Source: Devosia equisanguinis (GTDB lineage Bacteria > Pseudomonadota > Alphaproteobacteria > Rhizobiales > Hyphomicrobiaceae). From it: a stretch of 15,744 bases of DNA. Under the pieces are notes generated by a model. That model was not told where the DNA came from. It made no database searches and saw only the letters and a list, made by a program, of their open reading frames with translations. The translations under genes and the position numbers were made by a program. Position 1 is the first letter of the stretch, and each line of letters starts with the position of its first letter. The stretch covers positions 1-15,744 of the forward strand of contig CAMDMH010000009.1 of the NCBI GenBank assembly GCA_945901835.1, given 5' to 3'. Positions 6,926 through 14,509 of this stretch are shown here, one piece after another.

Positions 6926-7810
6926 TTACCTTCCGAACAGGCCTTGCGGACGCACCGCCAGAATGAGCAGCAGCAGGCCGAACGAGATGGCCGGCGCCCA
7001 GGAGGCGCCGTAGAGGGTGAGCACGATCGATTCGGCGATGCCGAGGATGATGCCCGCGACGAGCGTACCGCTCATCGAGCCGAGGCCCGCCATCACGACC
7101 ACGCAGAACGTGCGGCCGATGTAGGCGCGATCGAGAGTCGGCTCGACCGGGCCGACGATGATGAGGAGCGCGCCCGAGAGCGCCAGTGTAGCTGTGGCGA
7201 TGCCGAAGGCCCACTGCTTGATGGCGACGGGGTTCGCGCCCATCAGGCGAAGTGCGCCTTCGTCCTGGGCCACGGCACGAATGGCGCGGCCGGAGAAGGT
7301 GCGCGAGAAGTACAGCGTGAGCGAGATTGTAAGCGCCATCGCCACGGCGAAGGCGACAATGAGGCGCATGGGAATGCGCATCTCGCCGATGTCGATCGCG
7401 GAGCCTATGTAGGACGCGCTGACGGTGCGCTGGTCGACGCCGAAGGCGAGAATGATGCCGACCTCGATGATGAACATCACGCCGAAGAAGAACGCCAAGC
7501 CGCGCACGCCGGCATCGGTGCCACGCTTCTCGAACGTCTCGTAGTAGATCCGGTACATGACCACGCCGAACACGAAGAATACCGGCATGAGCAGCAGGCC
7601 CGCCACCAGCGGATCGATACCGAGCTGGTAGAGCATGTAGGTGAAGTAGGCCCCGAGAACGAGGAATGCCGGATAGGCCAGATGCGGCACATCCAGAAGG
7701 CCGAACGCCACGGAAAGCCCGAGGCTTACCGCCGCATAGAAGCAGCCGAGCAGAAACCCCAGGACGATGGCGTCCAGCAGCAACTCGAACGAGAACAAGA
7801 AGCCCCCCAT
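6926..7810 (-). CDS. livH: HAAT-type ABC transporter permease, LivH-like
   Basis: The protein has 294 residues from the ATG at 7810, with about eight membrane helices. The LivH region that usually reads like NFAHGxxxMLGAY is here DVPHLAYPAFLVLGAY, at about 40-55, keeping the His and the LGAY end. The coupling loop is TFSGRAIRAVAQDEGALRLMG, followed by a hydrophobic stretch, and GLGSMSGTLVAGIILG lies near the end. It forms the membrane channel with LivM. A TTG two codons upstream (7816) is an alternative start. Neither start has a clear ribosome site: only GGGA directly before the ATG. A GC-rich hairpin lies just upstream, between this gene and the binding protein gene. Confidence 0.9.
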   Translation of the reverse strand: MGGFLFSFELLLDAIVLGFLLGCFYAAVSLGLSVAFGLLDVPHLAYPAFLVLGAYFTYMLYQLGIDPLVAGLLLMPVFFVFGVVMYRIYYETFEKRGTDAGVRGLAFFFGVMFIIEVGIILAFGVDQRTVSASYIGSAIDIGEMRIPMRLIVAFAVAMALTISLTLYFSRTFSGRAIRAVAQDEGALRLMGANPVAIKQWAFGIATATLALSGALLIIVGPVEPTLDRAYIGRTFCVVVMAGLGSMSGTLVAGIILGIAESIVLTLYGASWAPAISFGLLLLILAVRPQGLFGR

Positions 7811-7825
7811 TCCCAAAATCGAAGG

Positions 7826-7855
7826 CCGCCCGCGACGCTCATCGCACGCGGGCGG
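7826..7855 (-). terminator. GC-rich intercistronic hairpin between binding protein and permease genes
   Basis: CCGCCCGCG at 7826-7834 and CGCGGGCGG at 7847-7855 form a perfect 9-bp stem with a 12-base loop, 11 bases after the stop of the binding protein gene. On the minus strand the right side is followed by CCTTCGATTTT, only a weak T-run. A leaky terminator or mRNA-stabilising hairpin fits, since binding proteins are usually made in excess over permeases. Confidence 0.6.
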
Positions 7856-7866
7856 GTCAACGCGGA

Positions 7867-9141
7867 TCAGCTCTTGCGAGCTTTCTCGAACGGGATGACA
7901 GGCTCACCGGTCTTGCGGTCGGCCGGCGACAGGATCACCTGTCTGCCGGGGCCGCGGAACTGCTCGATGTCCTTGTCCTTCACGCCGCGGAACTGCGCCT
8001 GCACCGTGCCCGTCTTCTCCCATTCGCCATCGGCGGCGAACTTGATCGAGCCGACGATGGTCTTGTGGGTGTTCGACCTGAGGTAGCCGGCGATCGCCTT
8101 GTGATCGAGCGACTTCACCGACGCCACGGCCTGCTCGATGAGCTGGCCCTGGGCGTAGCCGTAGGGCGCGAGATAATAGCCGAGCGGATCGACCTTGGCG
8201 GCCACAGCGCGCGGCTGATACTTGGCGAAGAACTCCTTGGTGCCCTCGAAGTACATCGACGGCTCGGGCAACCAGCTGTTGAAGTTGATGACGCCGTTGA
8301 GCAGCGAGCCCATCGACTCCATCACGGCCGTGAACTGCAGGCCGACCATGCCGCCGCCGAAGATCTTGACGTTCTCGCCGACGCCGATCTCGTTGATTGC
8401 ACGCAGAATGCCTGCGGAATCGGGCGGATAGGAGCAGACGAACACCATGTCCGCGCGCGCGGCGCGGAGAGCGCGGATGATCGCGGAGAACTCCACCGTG
8501 TTGGGCGGATAGTTCTGCTCGAATACCGTCTTCATCTTCTTCTCGTCGGCGACGCCCTTGGCGAGCCTGACGAGGTTCTGCGCGAACTCCTGGTCGGCCG
8601 CCAGGAACGCGATCGACTTCGCACCAGCCTTCTCACCGATCTCGATGAAGCTGCGGCCCCAGCTGTCGGCAGGGCCCCACGGCGCGATGTTGAACCACTT
8701 GTCGTGCTTGACGGTAGAGTTAACCTGGAACGAGAAATTGCCCATCAGCAGCAGATCGCGCTGCTTGACGAGCGGCATGATCGGGCCGGTCGGCACGGTC
8801 GCGTAAGGCGCGAAAAGCAGGTCGACCTTGTCGATGTCGAGCAGCTTGGAATAGATAGCCGGCGTCGTCGTCGCGCTGGACTGGTCGTCGTAGACCACCA
8901 GCTCGACCTTGCGGCCGAGCAGGCCGCCCTTGGCGTTGATGTCGTCGCGCCAGACTTCGATGCCGAGGAGCGAAGCCTTGCCGCCAGCGGCGAGACCGCC
9001 GGTCTGGGGCATCGAAAGGCCGATCTTCACCTGGCCTTGCTGGGCGCTGGCCACATGCGAGCCCAGTGTCGTGCTGGTGGCGACTGCCGCCGCGCCGGTC
9101 ATCTGCACGGCCGTGCGCCGCGTAACCTTGATTTTGCTCAC
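7867..9141 (-). CDS. HAAT-type ABC transporter periplasmic substrate-binding protein (Peripla_BP_6 family)
   Basis: The protein has 424 residues from the GTG at 9141, a start supported by GGGAGG 8 bases upstream; longer in-frame starts would add a charged N-terminus before the signal peptide. The leader holds twin arginines (TRRTAVQ, R8-R9), an Ala/Thr-rich core and an ASA-Q cleavage site after residue 33, so Tat or Sec export is likely. The mature part starts with QVKIGLSMPQTGGLA, the usual first strand of Liv-type binding proteins, followed by a VYDDQSS segment and a VDLLFAPYATVPTGP segment of the first lobe. It is the first gene of the operon with livHMGF and would give the importer its specificity. 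Length is at the upper end for the family, and relatives often bind aromatic or amide ligands, but the ligand cannot be read here. Confidence 0.92.
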   Translation of the reverse strand: MSKIKVTRRTAVQMTGAAAVATSTTLGSHVASAQQGQVKIGLSMPQTGGLAAGGKASLLGIEVWRDDINAKGGLLGRKVELVVYDDQSSATTTPAIYSKLLDIDKVDLLFAPYATVPTGPIMPLVKQRDLLLMGNFSFQVNSTVKHDKWFNIAPWGPADSWGRSFIEIGEKAGAKSIAFLAADQEFAQNLVRLAKGVADEKKMKTVFEQNYPPNTVEFSAIIRALRAARADMVFVCSYPPDSAGILRAINEIGVGENVKIFGGGMVGLQFTAVMESMGSLLNGVINFNSWLPEPSMYFEGTKEFFAKYQPRAVAAKVDPLGYYLAPYGYAQGQLIEQAVASVKSLDHKAIAGYLRSNTHKTIVGSIKFAADGEWEKTGTVQAQFRGVKDKDIEQFRGPGRQVILSPADRKTGEPVIPFEKARKS

Positions 9142-9155
9142 GCAGAATTCCTCCC
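9139..9155 (-). promoter_or_regulatory. Ribosome binding site fixing a GTG start for the binding protein
   Basis: GGGAGG (complement of 9150-9155), then eight bases, then GTG (complement of 9139-9141). It places the start immediately before the twin-arginine signal peptide. Confidence 0.75.
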
Positions 9156-9210
9156 GAAGATGTCGTGGGCCTTTTGACCGCACGTTACGAACACGAAGTT
9201 ACGCCAGTAC

Positions 9211-9236
9211 CCATCCACTGGCCAGTATCCGGATGG
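9211..9236. promoter_or_regulatory. Palindrome upstream of the importer operon, possible operator
   Basis: CCATCC (9211-9216) and GGATGG (9231-9236) flank the perfect palindrome ACTGGCCAGT (9217-9226). It lies 70-95 bases upstream of the binding protein start and 36 bases beyond the stop of the preceding gene. That position would suit an operator for the importer operon, but no regulator family is recognised. Confidence 0.3.
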
Positions 9237-9271
9237 ACGATGCCGCTCATCCAGGGACCGGGCATTGCGCC

Positions 9272-10240
9272 TTACTCGGCCTTGATGTTGGCTTCCTTGA
9301 CGACCTTCTCCCATTTGCCGAGTTCGACGCCGATGAACTTGCCGAAGTCGGCCGGGCCCATCTTCGTGATCTCGGCCCCTTCCCGCTCGAACGCCGCCTT
9401 CAGCTCGGCGGTATCCTGCACCGCCTCGACATCGGCACGGACCTTGTTCACGATTGCCGGGGGAAGGCCGGCCGGCCCGACTATGCCCCACCAGTTCATC
9501 GCTTCGTAGCCGGGGACACCAGCCTCGGCGATCGGCGGCAACTCCGGCAGTATCCCGACGCGCTTCAAACTTCCGACGCCCAGAGCGCGCAACTTGCCCG
9601 ACTTGAGGTGCGGCGTCGTCTGGACGAGCGAGCCCATCGTCACCTGGCTGTGGCCGGCGATAACGTCGATCATGGCGGGGCCGCCGCCCTTGAACGGCAC
9701 CTGCACGATATCGAGCTTGGTCATGAACAAGAACAGCGACGAGCCCAGGTGCTGGAAGCTGCCGACACCGGCGTGGGCCATGTTGAGCCTGCCGGGGTTC
9801 GCCTTCGCATAGTCGAGCAGCTCTTTGACGCTCTTGACGGGGAGGGCGGGATTTACGGCCAGCACGTTGGGTCCGGCGCCGACCAGCGCAATCGGCGTGA
9901 TCGACTTCAACGAGTCGTACTTGAGCTTATAGAGCCAGGGGTTCACCGCATGGGCCAGCGAGATGACCAGCAGGGTGTAGCCGTCTGCCGGCGAAGCGAT
10001 GGCGACCTCGGTGCCGACCACGCCGCCGGCGCCGGCGCGGTTGTCGACGATGACCTGCTTGCCGATCTTGTCGCCGAGCTTGGTTGCGACCATACGGCCG
10101 ACGACATCGTTGCTGCCGCCCGGCGGGAACGGGATGATCATACGGATAGGGCGGGTCGGGTAGTCCTGGGCAGACGCCACGGCCGAGAGGGCCATGAGAC
10201 CGGCTCCGATCGCGGCAAGGCATGTGGCTGTGCGCTTCAT
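9272..10240 (-). CDS. Bug/TctC-family tripartite tricarboxylate-type periplasmic binding protein (copy 1)
   Basis: The protein has 322 residues, the normal length. A Sec signal peptide ends at ASA-QDYP (cleavage after 24). Bug family features are PFPPGGSNDVVGR, the first ligand loop, DNRAGAGG, the HAGVGSFQHL loop, and PFKGGGPAM. Bug proteins bind carboxylates, amino acids or aromatic acids in the periplasm, classically for TctAB permeases, but neither TctA nor TctB is encoded in this window. The protein clearly resembles the next gene upstream, for example an identical AHAVNPWLYKLKYD stretch, so the two are paralogs. The ATG start has AGGA 8 bases upstream. It may share solute-sensing or feeding duties with the neighbouring ABC importer, but that is inference. 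Confidence 0.92.
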   Translation of the reverse strand: MKRTATCLAAIGAGLMALSAVASAQDYPTRPIRMIIPFPPGGSNDVVGRMVATKLGDKIGKQVIVDNRAGAGGVVGTEVAIASPADGYTLLVISLAHAVNPWLYKLKYDSLKSITPIALVGAGPNVLAVNPALPVKSVKELLDYAKANPGRLNMAHAGVGSFQHLGSSLFLFMTKLDIVQVPFKGGGPAMIDVIAGHSQVTMGSLVQTTPHLKSGKLRALGVGSLKRVGILPELPPIAEAGVPGYEAMNWWGIVGPAGLPPAIVNKVRADVEAVQDTAELKAAFEREGAEITKMGPADFGKFIGVELGKWEKVVKEANIKAE

Positions 10241-10279
10241 CAGGCGTTTCCTATGGGTCAGTGTGTGTTTTAGCCGTAG

Positions 10280-10313
10280 GTTGGGTCAAGGCCACCACTG
10301 GCCGCGGCCCAAC
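10280..10313. repeat. REP-like hairpin
   Basis: GTTGGG (10280-10285) pairs with CCCAAC (10308-10313), and inside it GGCCA (10290-10294) pairs with TGGCC (10299-10303) around a 4-base loop; the two stems are separated by a symmetrical 4x4 internal loop. The leading CGTAGGTTGGGT matches the minus-strand reading of the REP-like repeat at 1549-1560 in twelve bases. It lies in the leader of copy 1 of the TctC-like genes. Confidence 0.55.
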
Positions 10314-10351
10314 ATTTTCCCGGTATGCCGTTAGCGTCGAAAATCAGTTCC

Positions 10352-10380
10352 ATAATAGGGCTTCCGCGCGCCGGCTTCCA
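10352..10380 (-). promoter_or_regulatory. Weak candidate sigma-70 promoter for TctC-like copy 1
   Basis: On the minus strand TATTAT (complement of 10352-10357) sits 17 bases after TGGAAG (complement of 10375-10380). The -10 is good and the -35 poor. It would give a leader of about 105 bases that includes the REP-like hairpin. Confidence 0.25.
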
Positions 10381-10440
10381 GTACGCTAGCCTCCTATAGT
10401 CCGGATGTACGATCCGAGGGGCGGGCTGGCTCTCGCCTTT

Positions 10441-10516
10441 CTAGTGTTCCCGTTCCGACATTTGCTTCCCCTTGCGGCACCGTCGGAGCAAATGTCGGAA
10501 CCAAAAGGAACACTAG
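10441..10516. repeat. Palindromic element A (CTAGTGT...ACACTAG), MITE-like
   Basis: The left arm 10441-10466 reads CTAGTGTTCC, two bases, then TTCCGACATTTGCT. The right arm 10487-10516 is its reverse complement with six bases (CCAAAA) in place of the two. The loop is 20 bases. The ends are CTAG on both sides. If the element is bounded by TA, the terminal inverted repeats start GTGTTCC and the flanks look like a TA duplication within CTAG, as with IS630/Tc1-type insertions. No transposase is encoded nearby. Confidence 0.75.
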
Positions 10517-10529
10517 CAACGTCAAGGCT

Positions 10530-10608
10530 CTAGTGTAGCTTTTGCATCTGACGTTTGGTCAAGAGGCTAGCCGCGAGCGGGTACCAAACGTCAGATGCGC
10601 TACACTAG
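10530..10608. repeat. Palindromic element B, related to element A
   Basis: The left arm 10530-10559 reads CTAGTGTAGC, four T, then GCATCTGACGTTTGGT. The right arm 10583-10608 is the exact reverse complement without the T run. The loop is 23 bases. Aligned with element A over 26 positions, about 19 agree (CTAGTGT, TC, GAC, TTTG are shared). Where they differ, both arms of each element differ together, so pairing is kept. It starts 13 bases after element A and ends 12 bases beyond the stop of TctC-like copy 2. Confidence 0.78.
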
Positions 10609-10620
10609 CTTTCGTCGAGA

Positions 10621-11601
10621 TTATTGCGCCTTGACGCCGGCAGCCGTGACGACCTTGCCCCACTTGTCGGTCTCGGCGGAGATGTATTTCGAGAACTCGG
10701 CTGTGCTCATGGACACGACCTCGGAGGCGTCCTTGGCGAACTGCTCCCTGACGGCGTCTGTGCCGAGGGCGGCCGTCACCTCCTTGTACAGCTTCTCCAC
10801 GATCGGCGCAGGCAGCCCCTTGGGGCCGGCCATACCGAACCAGTTGACCGCGGAGTAGCCGGGCACGCCCGCCTCGGCGACCGTGGGCAGATCCGGCAGC
10901 AGGGGATGGCGCTTGACGCCGGTCGTCGCCAGCCCGCGCAGCTTGCCCGACTTCACGTGCGGCACGGACGAGATCAGCGCGCTGATCAGCGCCTGGCTAT
11001 GACCGCCCAGCACGTCGACCAGCGCCGGCCCGCCGCCCTTGAACGGCACTTCGACGATGTCGATCCCCGCCATATAGGCGAAGTTCGCCACCGAGAGATG
11101 CTGGAAGCTGCCGACGCCGGCATGGCCGATGTGAATCGAGGCAGGCTTGGCCTTGGCGAGCGCGATCAACTCCTTGACATTGTTGGCCGGCACGGACGGA
11201 TGAACCACCAGTGCGCTCGCAACCTGGCCGAAGATCGCGACCGGCACGAAGTCCTTCGTCATGTCGTATTTGAGTTTGTAGAGCCACGGATTGACGGCGT
11301 GCGCCATAGAGACGACCAGCAGGGTGTAGCCGTCCGGCGCCGCGTTGAGCACGATTTCGGTGCCGAGGGTGCCGCCCGCGCCAGCTCGGTTGTCGACGGA
11401 GAACTGCTTGCCCATGCGCTCGGTGAGCTGGGCCGCGACCATACGGGCGATGAGATCCGTGCTGCCGCCGGGAGCGAACGGGAGCACCATACGTACGGGC
11501 TTGGACGGATAGTCCTGGGCCAACAGAGGGGGCGAGATCGTGGCCGATGCCAACAGCGCTACGACCGGCGCGAGTGCCAAGCCTGTGTGACGAAACCTCA
11601 T
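10621..11601 (-). CDS. Bug/TctC-family tripartite tricarboxylate-type periplasmic binding protein (copy 2)
   Basis: The protein has 326 residues from the ATG at 11601. The frame stays open 24 codons further up, but those residues precede a proper signal peptide, and GGGAG stands 9 bases before the chosen ATG. Export signal residues 1-28 end at LLA-QDYP. Shared Bug motifs are PFAPGGSTDLIAR, DNRAGAGG, HAGVGSFQHL and PFKGGGPAL. It is similar to copy 1 along its whole length, and runs of 10-14 identical residues point to a tandem duplication with later divergence. The first ligand loop differs (GGSTD against GGSND), so ligands may differ. It is divergent from the Pat-like gene, with 229 bases between the starts. 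No TctA or TctB is present. Confidence 0.92.
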   Translation of the reverse strand: MRFRHTGLALAPVVALLASATISPPLLAQDYPSKPVRMVLPFAPGGSTDLIARMVAAQLTERMGKQFSVDNRAGAGGTLGTEIVLNAAPDGYTLLVVSMAHAVNPWLYKLKYDMTKDFVPVAIFGQVASALVVHPSVPANNVKELIALAKAKPASIHIGHAGVGSFQHLSVANFAYMAGIDIVEVPFKGGGPALVDVLGGHSQALISALISSVPHVKSGKLRGLATTGVKRHPLLPDLPTVAEAGVPGYSAVNWFGMAGPKGLPAPIVEKLYKEVTAALGTDAVREQFAKDASEVVSMSTAEFSKYISAETDKWGKVVTAAGVKAQ

Positions 11602-11830
11602 AGCGTCCAGCTCCCTCGATGCGAGCGCGGGTTCAGTCCCGCGCCCAAGCTGACCTGTGCCGACAAAAGCCATACGCGATGAGGGTCGCCGACGCCAGCC
11701 GAGACAACACCGTTTCCCGGTATCGCGAGTTGACAGCCATCAAGGCGGCGGGCGCGCCATATTCCCCTTATGGGCGGCAATCGGCCGGGCACGCTCCCCC
11801 GTACCCAGAGCCTGGAGGCAGAACCATCGC

Positions 11831-14497
11831 ATGACGATCAGGAACCTCGACGCGCTCCTGGCGCCGAAATCGGTCGCGCTCATAGGGGCATCGGAGAGAG
11901 CCGGCTCGGTCGGCTCGACGATCGCGCGAAATCTCATCGCACCGGGCTTTTCCGGCGAGGTCATGTTCGTCAATCCGAAGGCCGAGTTCGTGCATGGCCG
12001 GCCGTGCTTCGCGTCGGTCGCCGCGCTGCCGAAAGCGCCCGATCTCGTCGTCATCGCGACACCGACGCCGAACGTCGCTCAACTCGTGGGCGAGGCAGCT
12101 GCACGAGGCGCTCGCGCGGCTGTCGTGATCACGGCGGGGCTCGATGCCAGACAGCGGCAGCTCATGCTGGAAGCAGGCCGGGATAAGCTGCTGCGCGTAC
12201 AGGGGCCGAACTGCATCGGGCTCCTGTTGCCGCGGATCGGGCTCAACGCCAGCTTTGCGCAATGCAATGCGTTGCCCGGCGATCTCGCGTTCCTGTCCCA
12301 ATCCGGCGCGCTCGTCACCGCGGTGATCGACTGGGCGAACTCGCGGCACATCGGGTTCTCGCACATCGTCTCGCTCGGCGACATGGCGGACGTCGATTTC
12401 GGCGATATGCTCGACTATCTCGCCGGCGACACGCAGAGCCGCGCGATCCTGCTCTACGTCGAGGCCATCACACACGCCGAGAAATTCCTTTCGGCTGCCA
12501 GGCGCGCAGCGCGCGTGAAGCCGGTCATCGCGATCAAGGCAGGGCGCAATGCTGCGGCGTCACGGGCAGCGGCCTCGCACACGGGGCGGTTGGCCGGGAT
12601 GGATTCCGCCTACGACGCGGCGTTCCGGCGGGCGGGCGTGCTGCGCGTCAATGCACTGGAGGAGTTGTTCGAGGCGGCCGAGATGCTCGCGCACATGCCG
12701 CGGCACACGGGAGAGCGGCTGCTCATTCTCACCAACGGTGGCGGCGCGGGCGTGCTCGCGGCCGATCATCTGGGAGACGAGGGCGGTCGGCTCGCGCAAC
12801 TTTCGCCCCGAACGATCGAAATTCTCGATGGCAAGCTGCCGGCCAACTGGTCGCGTGCCAATCCGGTCGACGTCATCGGCGATGCGGGGCCGGACAGGTA
12901 TGCCGATGCACTGGCCGTGGCGCTGGCCGATCCCGACTGCGATGCGGTGCTGGCGATCAACTGTCCGACCGCGCTCGTCTCCAGCACAGAGATCGCCCAG
13001 CGCGTGATCTCGACATGGCAGGCGACGAAACCGGCGAAACCGCTGATCACGAACTGGCTCGGTGCCGATGCCGTCGCCGATGCGCGACGGCTGTTCGGCG
13101 AGGCCGGCGTTGCGACGTTCGAGACGCCGGGCGCTGCCGTGCGCGGCTACATGCACCTCGTCCGCTACGGGCGTGCACAGGACGAACTGATGCGGACGCC
13201 TCCCGCACTGCCGAAGGGCGAGGCGCCCGACATCGCCACTGTTGCAGCCGTGATCGACAACGCCCTGAAGGCCGGCCGCACGATCCTGTCGGAGATCGAG
13301 GGCAAGGAGCTGATCGCCGCATACGGCATTCCCGTCGTGCCGACGCTGACGGCCGGCAATCCCGATGAAGCGCGGCGCATCGCGGAGCGGTTGCTCCCCG
13401 TGCACGGCAGTGTCGCTTTGAAGATCCTTTCCGACGACATCTCGCACAAGTCGGATGCGGGCGGCGTCGCTCTCGATCTCACCAGTGCGGAGGCGGTTCA
13501 TGGCGCAGCCGTGACGATGCTGGCACGGCTGCGGACCGCCCTGCCGCAAGCGCGCATCGCCGGCTTCACCCTGTCGCCCATGATAAAGCGCCCCCGTGCG
13601 CACGAATTGATCGCCGGCATAACGGTCGATGCCACGTTCGGGCCGCTCGTGATGTTCGGCGCAGGCGGTACCGCCGTAGAAGTGATCGCCGACACCTCGC
13701 TCGCCCTGCCGCCGCTCGACATCAAGCGCGCGCGCGACCTGATCGCGGGCACCCGAATCTCGAAGCTGCTGGTCGGCTATCGCGACCGCAAGGCGGCCGA
13801 TCTCGATGCCATCGCGCTCGCCCTCGTGCGGCTCAGCGCGCTCGCCTGCCGTCATCCGGAAATCCGCGAGATCGACATCAATCCGCTACTCGCCGACGAG
13901 ACCGGCGTGATCGCGCTCGATGCACGGGTGCGGATCGCAGACGAGCGCGCCGAACCGCGCCCTGCGCTGTCGATCAAACCGTATCCGGAAGCGTGGGAGA
14001 AGCGGATCGCGGCCGGCGCGACACCGGCGTTCCTACTGCGTCCGATCCGTCCGGAAGACGAAGCGCTCTGCGCGGCGTTCCTGTCGCGCGTGACGGCGGA
14101 GGACTTGCGGCTGCGCCTCTTCTCGCCGCAAAAATCACTGACGCACAAGTTCCTAGCGCGGCTCACACAGATCGACTACGCACGGGAAATGGCGTTCGTC
14201 GCGCTGGCCGAGGAAACCGGGGAATTGCTCGGGGTGGCGCGCTTCATCGCCGATCCCGACTATGTCCACGCGGAGTATGCGGTCATCGTGCGGTCGGATC
14301 TGAAGGGGCGTGGGCTCGGCTGGGCGCTGATGTCCCATCTGATCGACTACGCTCGCGCAACCTGCATACGGGAGCTGTATGGTTCGGTGCTGGCCCAGAA
14401 CAGCGGCATGCTGAAGATGTGCAAGGAACTCGGCTTCAAGATCCACAGAGACCCGGAAGATCTAGCGCTGTGCCACGTAACTTTGGAGATCGTCTGA
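11831..14497 (+). CDS. Acyl-CoA synthetase (ADP-forming)-like/GNAT fusion, Pat-type protein lysine acyltransferase
   Basis: The protein has 888 residues. In order it shows a CoA-binding domain (IGASERAGSVG at 18-28, GPNCIG at 125-130), succinyl-CoA-ligase-like domains (SQSGA at 156-160, SHTG at 249-252, NGGGAG at 302-307), an ATP-grasp domain (about 475-700, SHKSDAGGV at 538-546, EIDINPL at 680-686) and a C-terminal GNAT domain (about 733-880, KGRGLG acetyl-CoA loop at 825-830, E815 as likely base). This order is that of Salmonella and Rhodopseudomonas palustris Pat, which acetylate and switch off acyl-CoA synthetases. His250 and His539 correspond by motif to the phosphohistidines of ADP-forming acetyl-CoA synthetases, so a catalytic synthetase half cannot be excluded. 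The ATG at 11831 was chosen because homology starts there; GGAGG lies 12 bases upstream. It is divergent from the TctC-like gene and convergent with the cytochrome gene. Confidence 0.9.
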   Translation: MTIRNLDALLAPKSVALIGASERAGSVGSTIARNLIAPGFSGEVMFVNPKAEFVHGRPCFASVAALPKAPDLVVIATPTPNVAQLVGEAAARGARAAVVITAGLDARQRQLMLEAGRDKLLRVQGPNCIGLLLPRIGLNASFAQCNALPGDLAFLSQSGALVTAVIDWANSRHIGFSHIVSLGDMADVDFGDMLDYLAGDTQSRAILLYVEAITHAEKFLSAARRAARVKPVIAIKAGRNAAASRAAASHTGRLAGMDSAYDAAFRRAGVLRVNALEELFEAAEMLAHMPRHTGERLLILTNGGGAGVLAADHLGDEGGRLAQLSPRTIEILDGKLPANWSRANPVDVIGDAGPDRYADALAVALADPDCDAVLAINCPTALVSSTEIAQRVISTWQATKPAKPLITNWLGADAVADARRLFGEAGVATFETPGAAVRGYMHLVRYGRAQDELMRTPPALPKGEAPDIATVAAVIDNALKAGRTILSEIEGKELIAAYGIPVVPTLTAGNPDEARRIAERLLPVHGSVALKILSDDISHKSDAGGVALDLTSAEAVHGAAVTMLARLRTALPQARIAGFTLSPMIKRPRAHELIAGITVDATFGPLVMFGAGGTAVEVIADTSLALPPLDIKRARDLIAGTRISKLLVGYRDRKAADLDAIALALVRLSALACRHPEIREIDINPLLADETGVIALDARVRIADERAEPRPALSIKPYPEAWEKRIAAGATPAFLLRPIRPEDEALCAAFLSRVTAEDLRLRLFSPQKSLTHKFLARLTQIDYAREMAFVALAEETGELLGVARFIADPDYVHAEYAVIVRSDLKGRGLGWALMSHLIDYARATCIRELYGSVLAQNSGMLKMCKELGFKIHRDPEDLALCHVTLEIV

Positions 14498-14509
14498 GTT
14501 CTGCTTGCG

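Larger units (their letters stand above)
10241..10620. other. Gene-free region between the two TctC-like genes
   Basis: No coding frame is convincing here. It holds a REP-like hairpin, a weak candidate promoter for copy 1, and two related long palindromes, each listed separately. The palindromes stand next to each other, with 13 bases between them. Confidence 0.7.

Noticed and set aside
6155..8086. 643-codon plus-strand frame opposite livM and livH
   Set aside because: Both opposite genes have family motifs and coupled starts; this frame reads as charged, low-complexity shadow sequence.
7666..9177. 503-codon plus-strand frame opposite the binding protein gene
   Set aside because: It is an antisense shadow; the minus strand has a signal peptide, ribosome site and Liv-type binding protein features.
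11730..11760. TTGACA at 11730-11735 as a -35 element for the Pat-like gene
   Set aside because: No -10-like sequence is found 16-18 bases downstream (only GC-rich sequence); the AT-rich CATATT is about 23 bases away.
11657..11830. Upstream extension of the Pat-like frame by 58 codons
   Set aside because: The family N-terminus begins at MTIRNLDALL; the extension is basic, unstructured and runs through the divergent promoter region.
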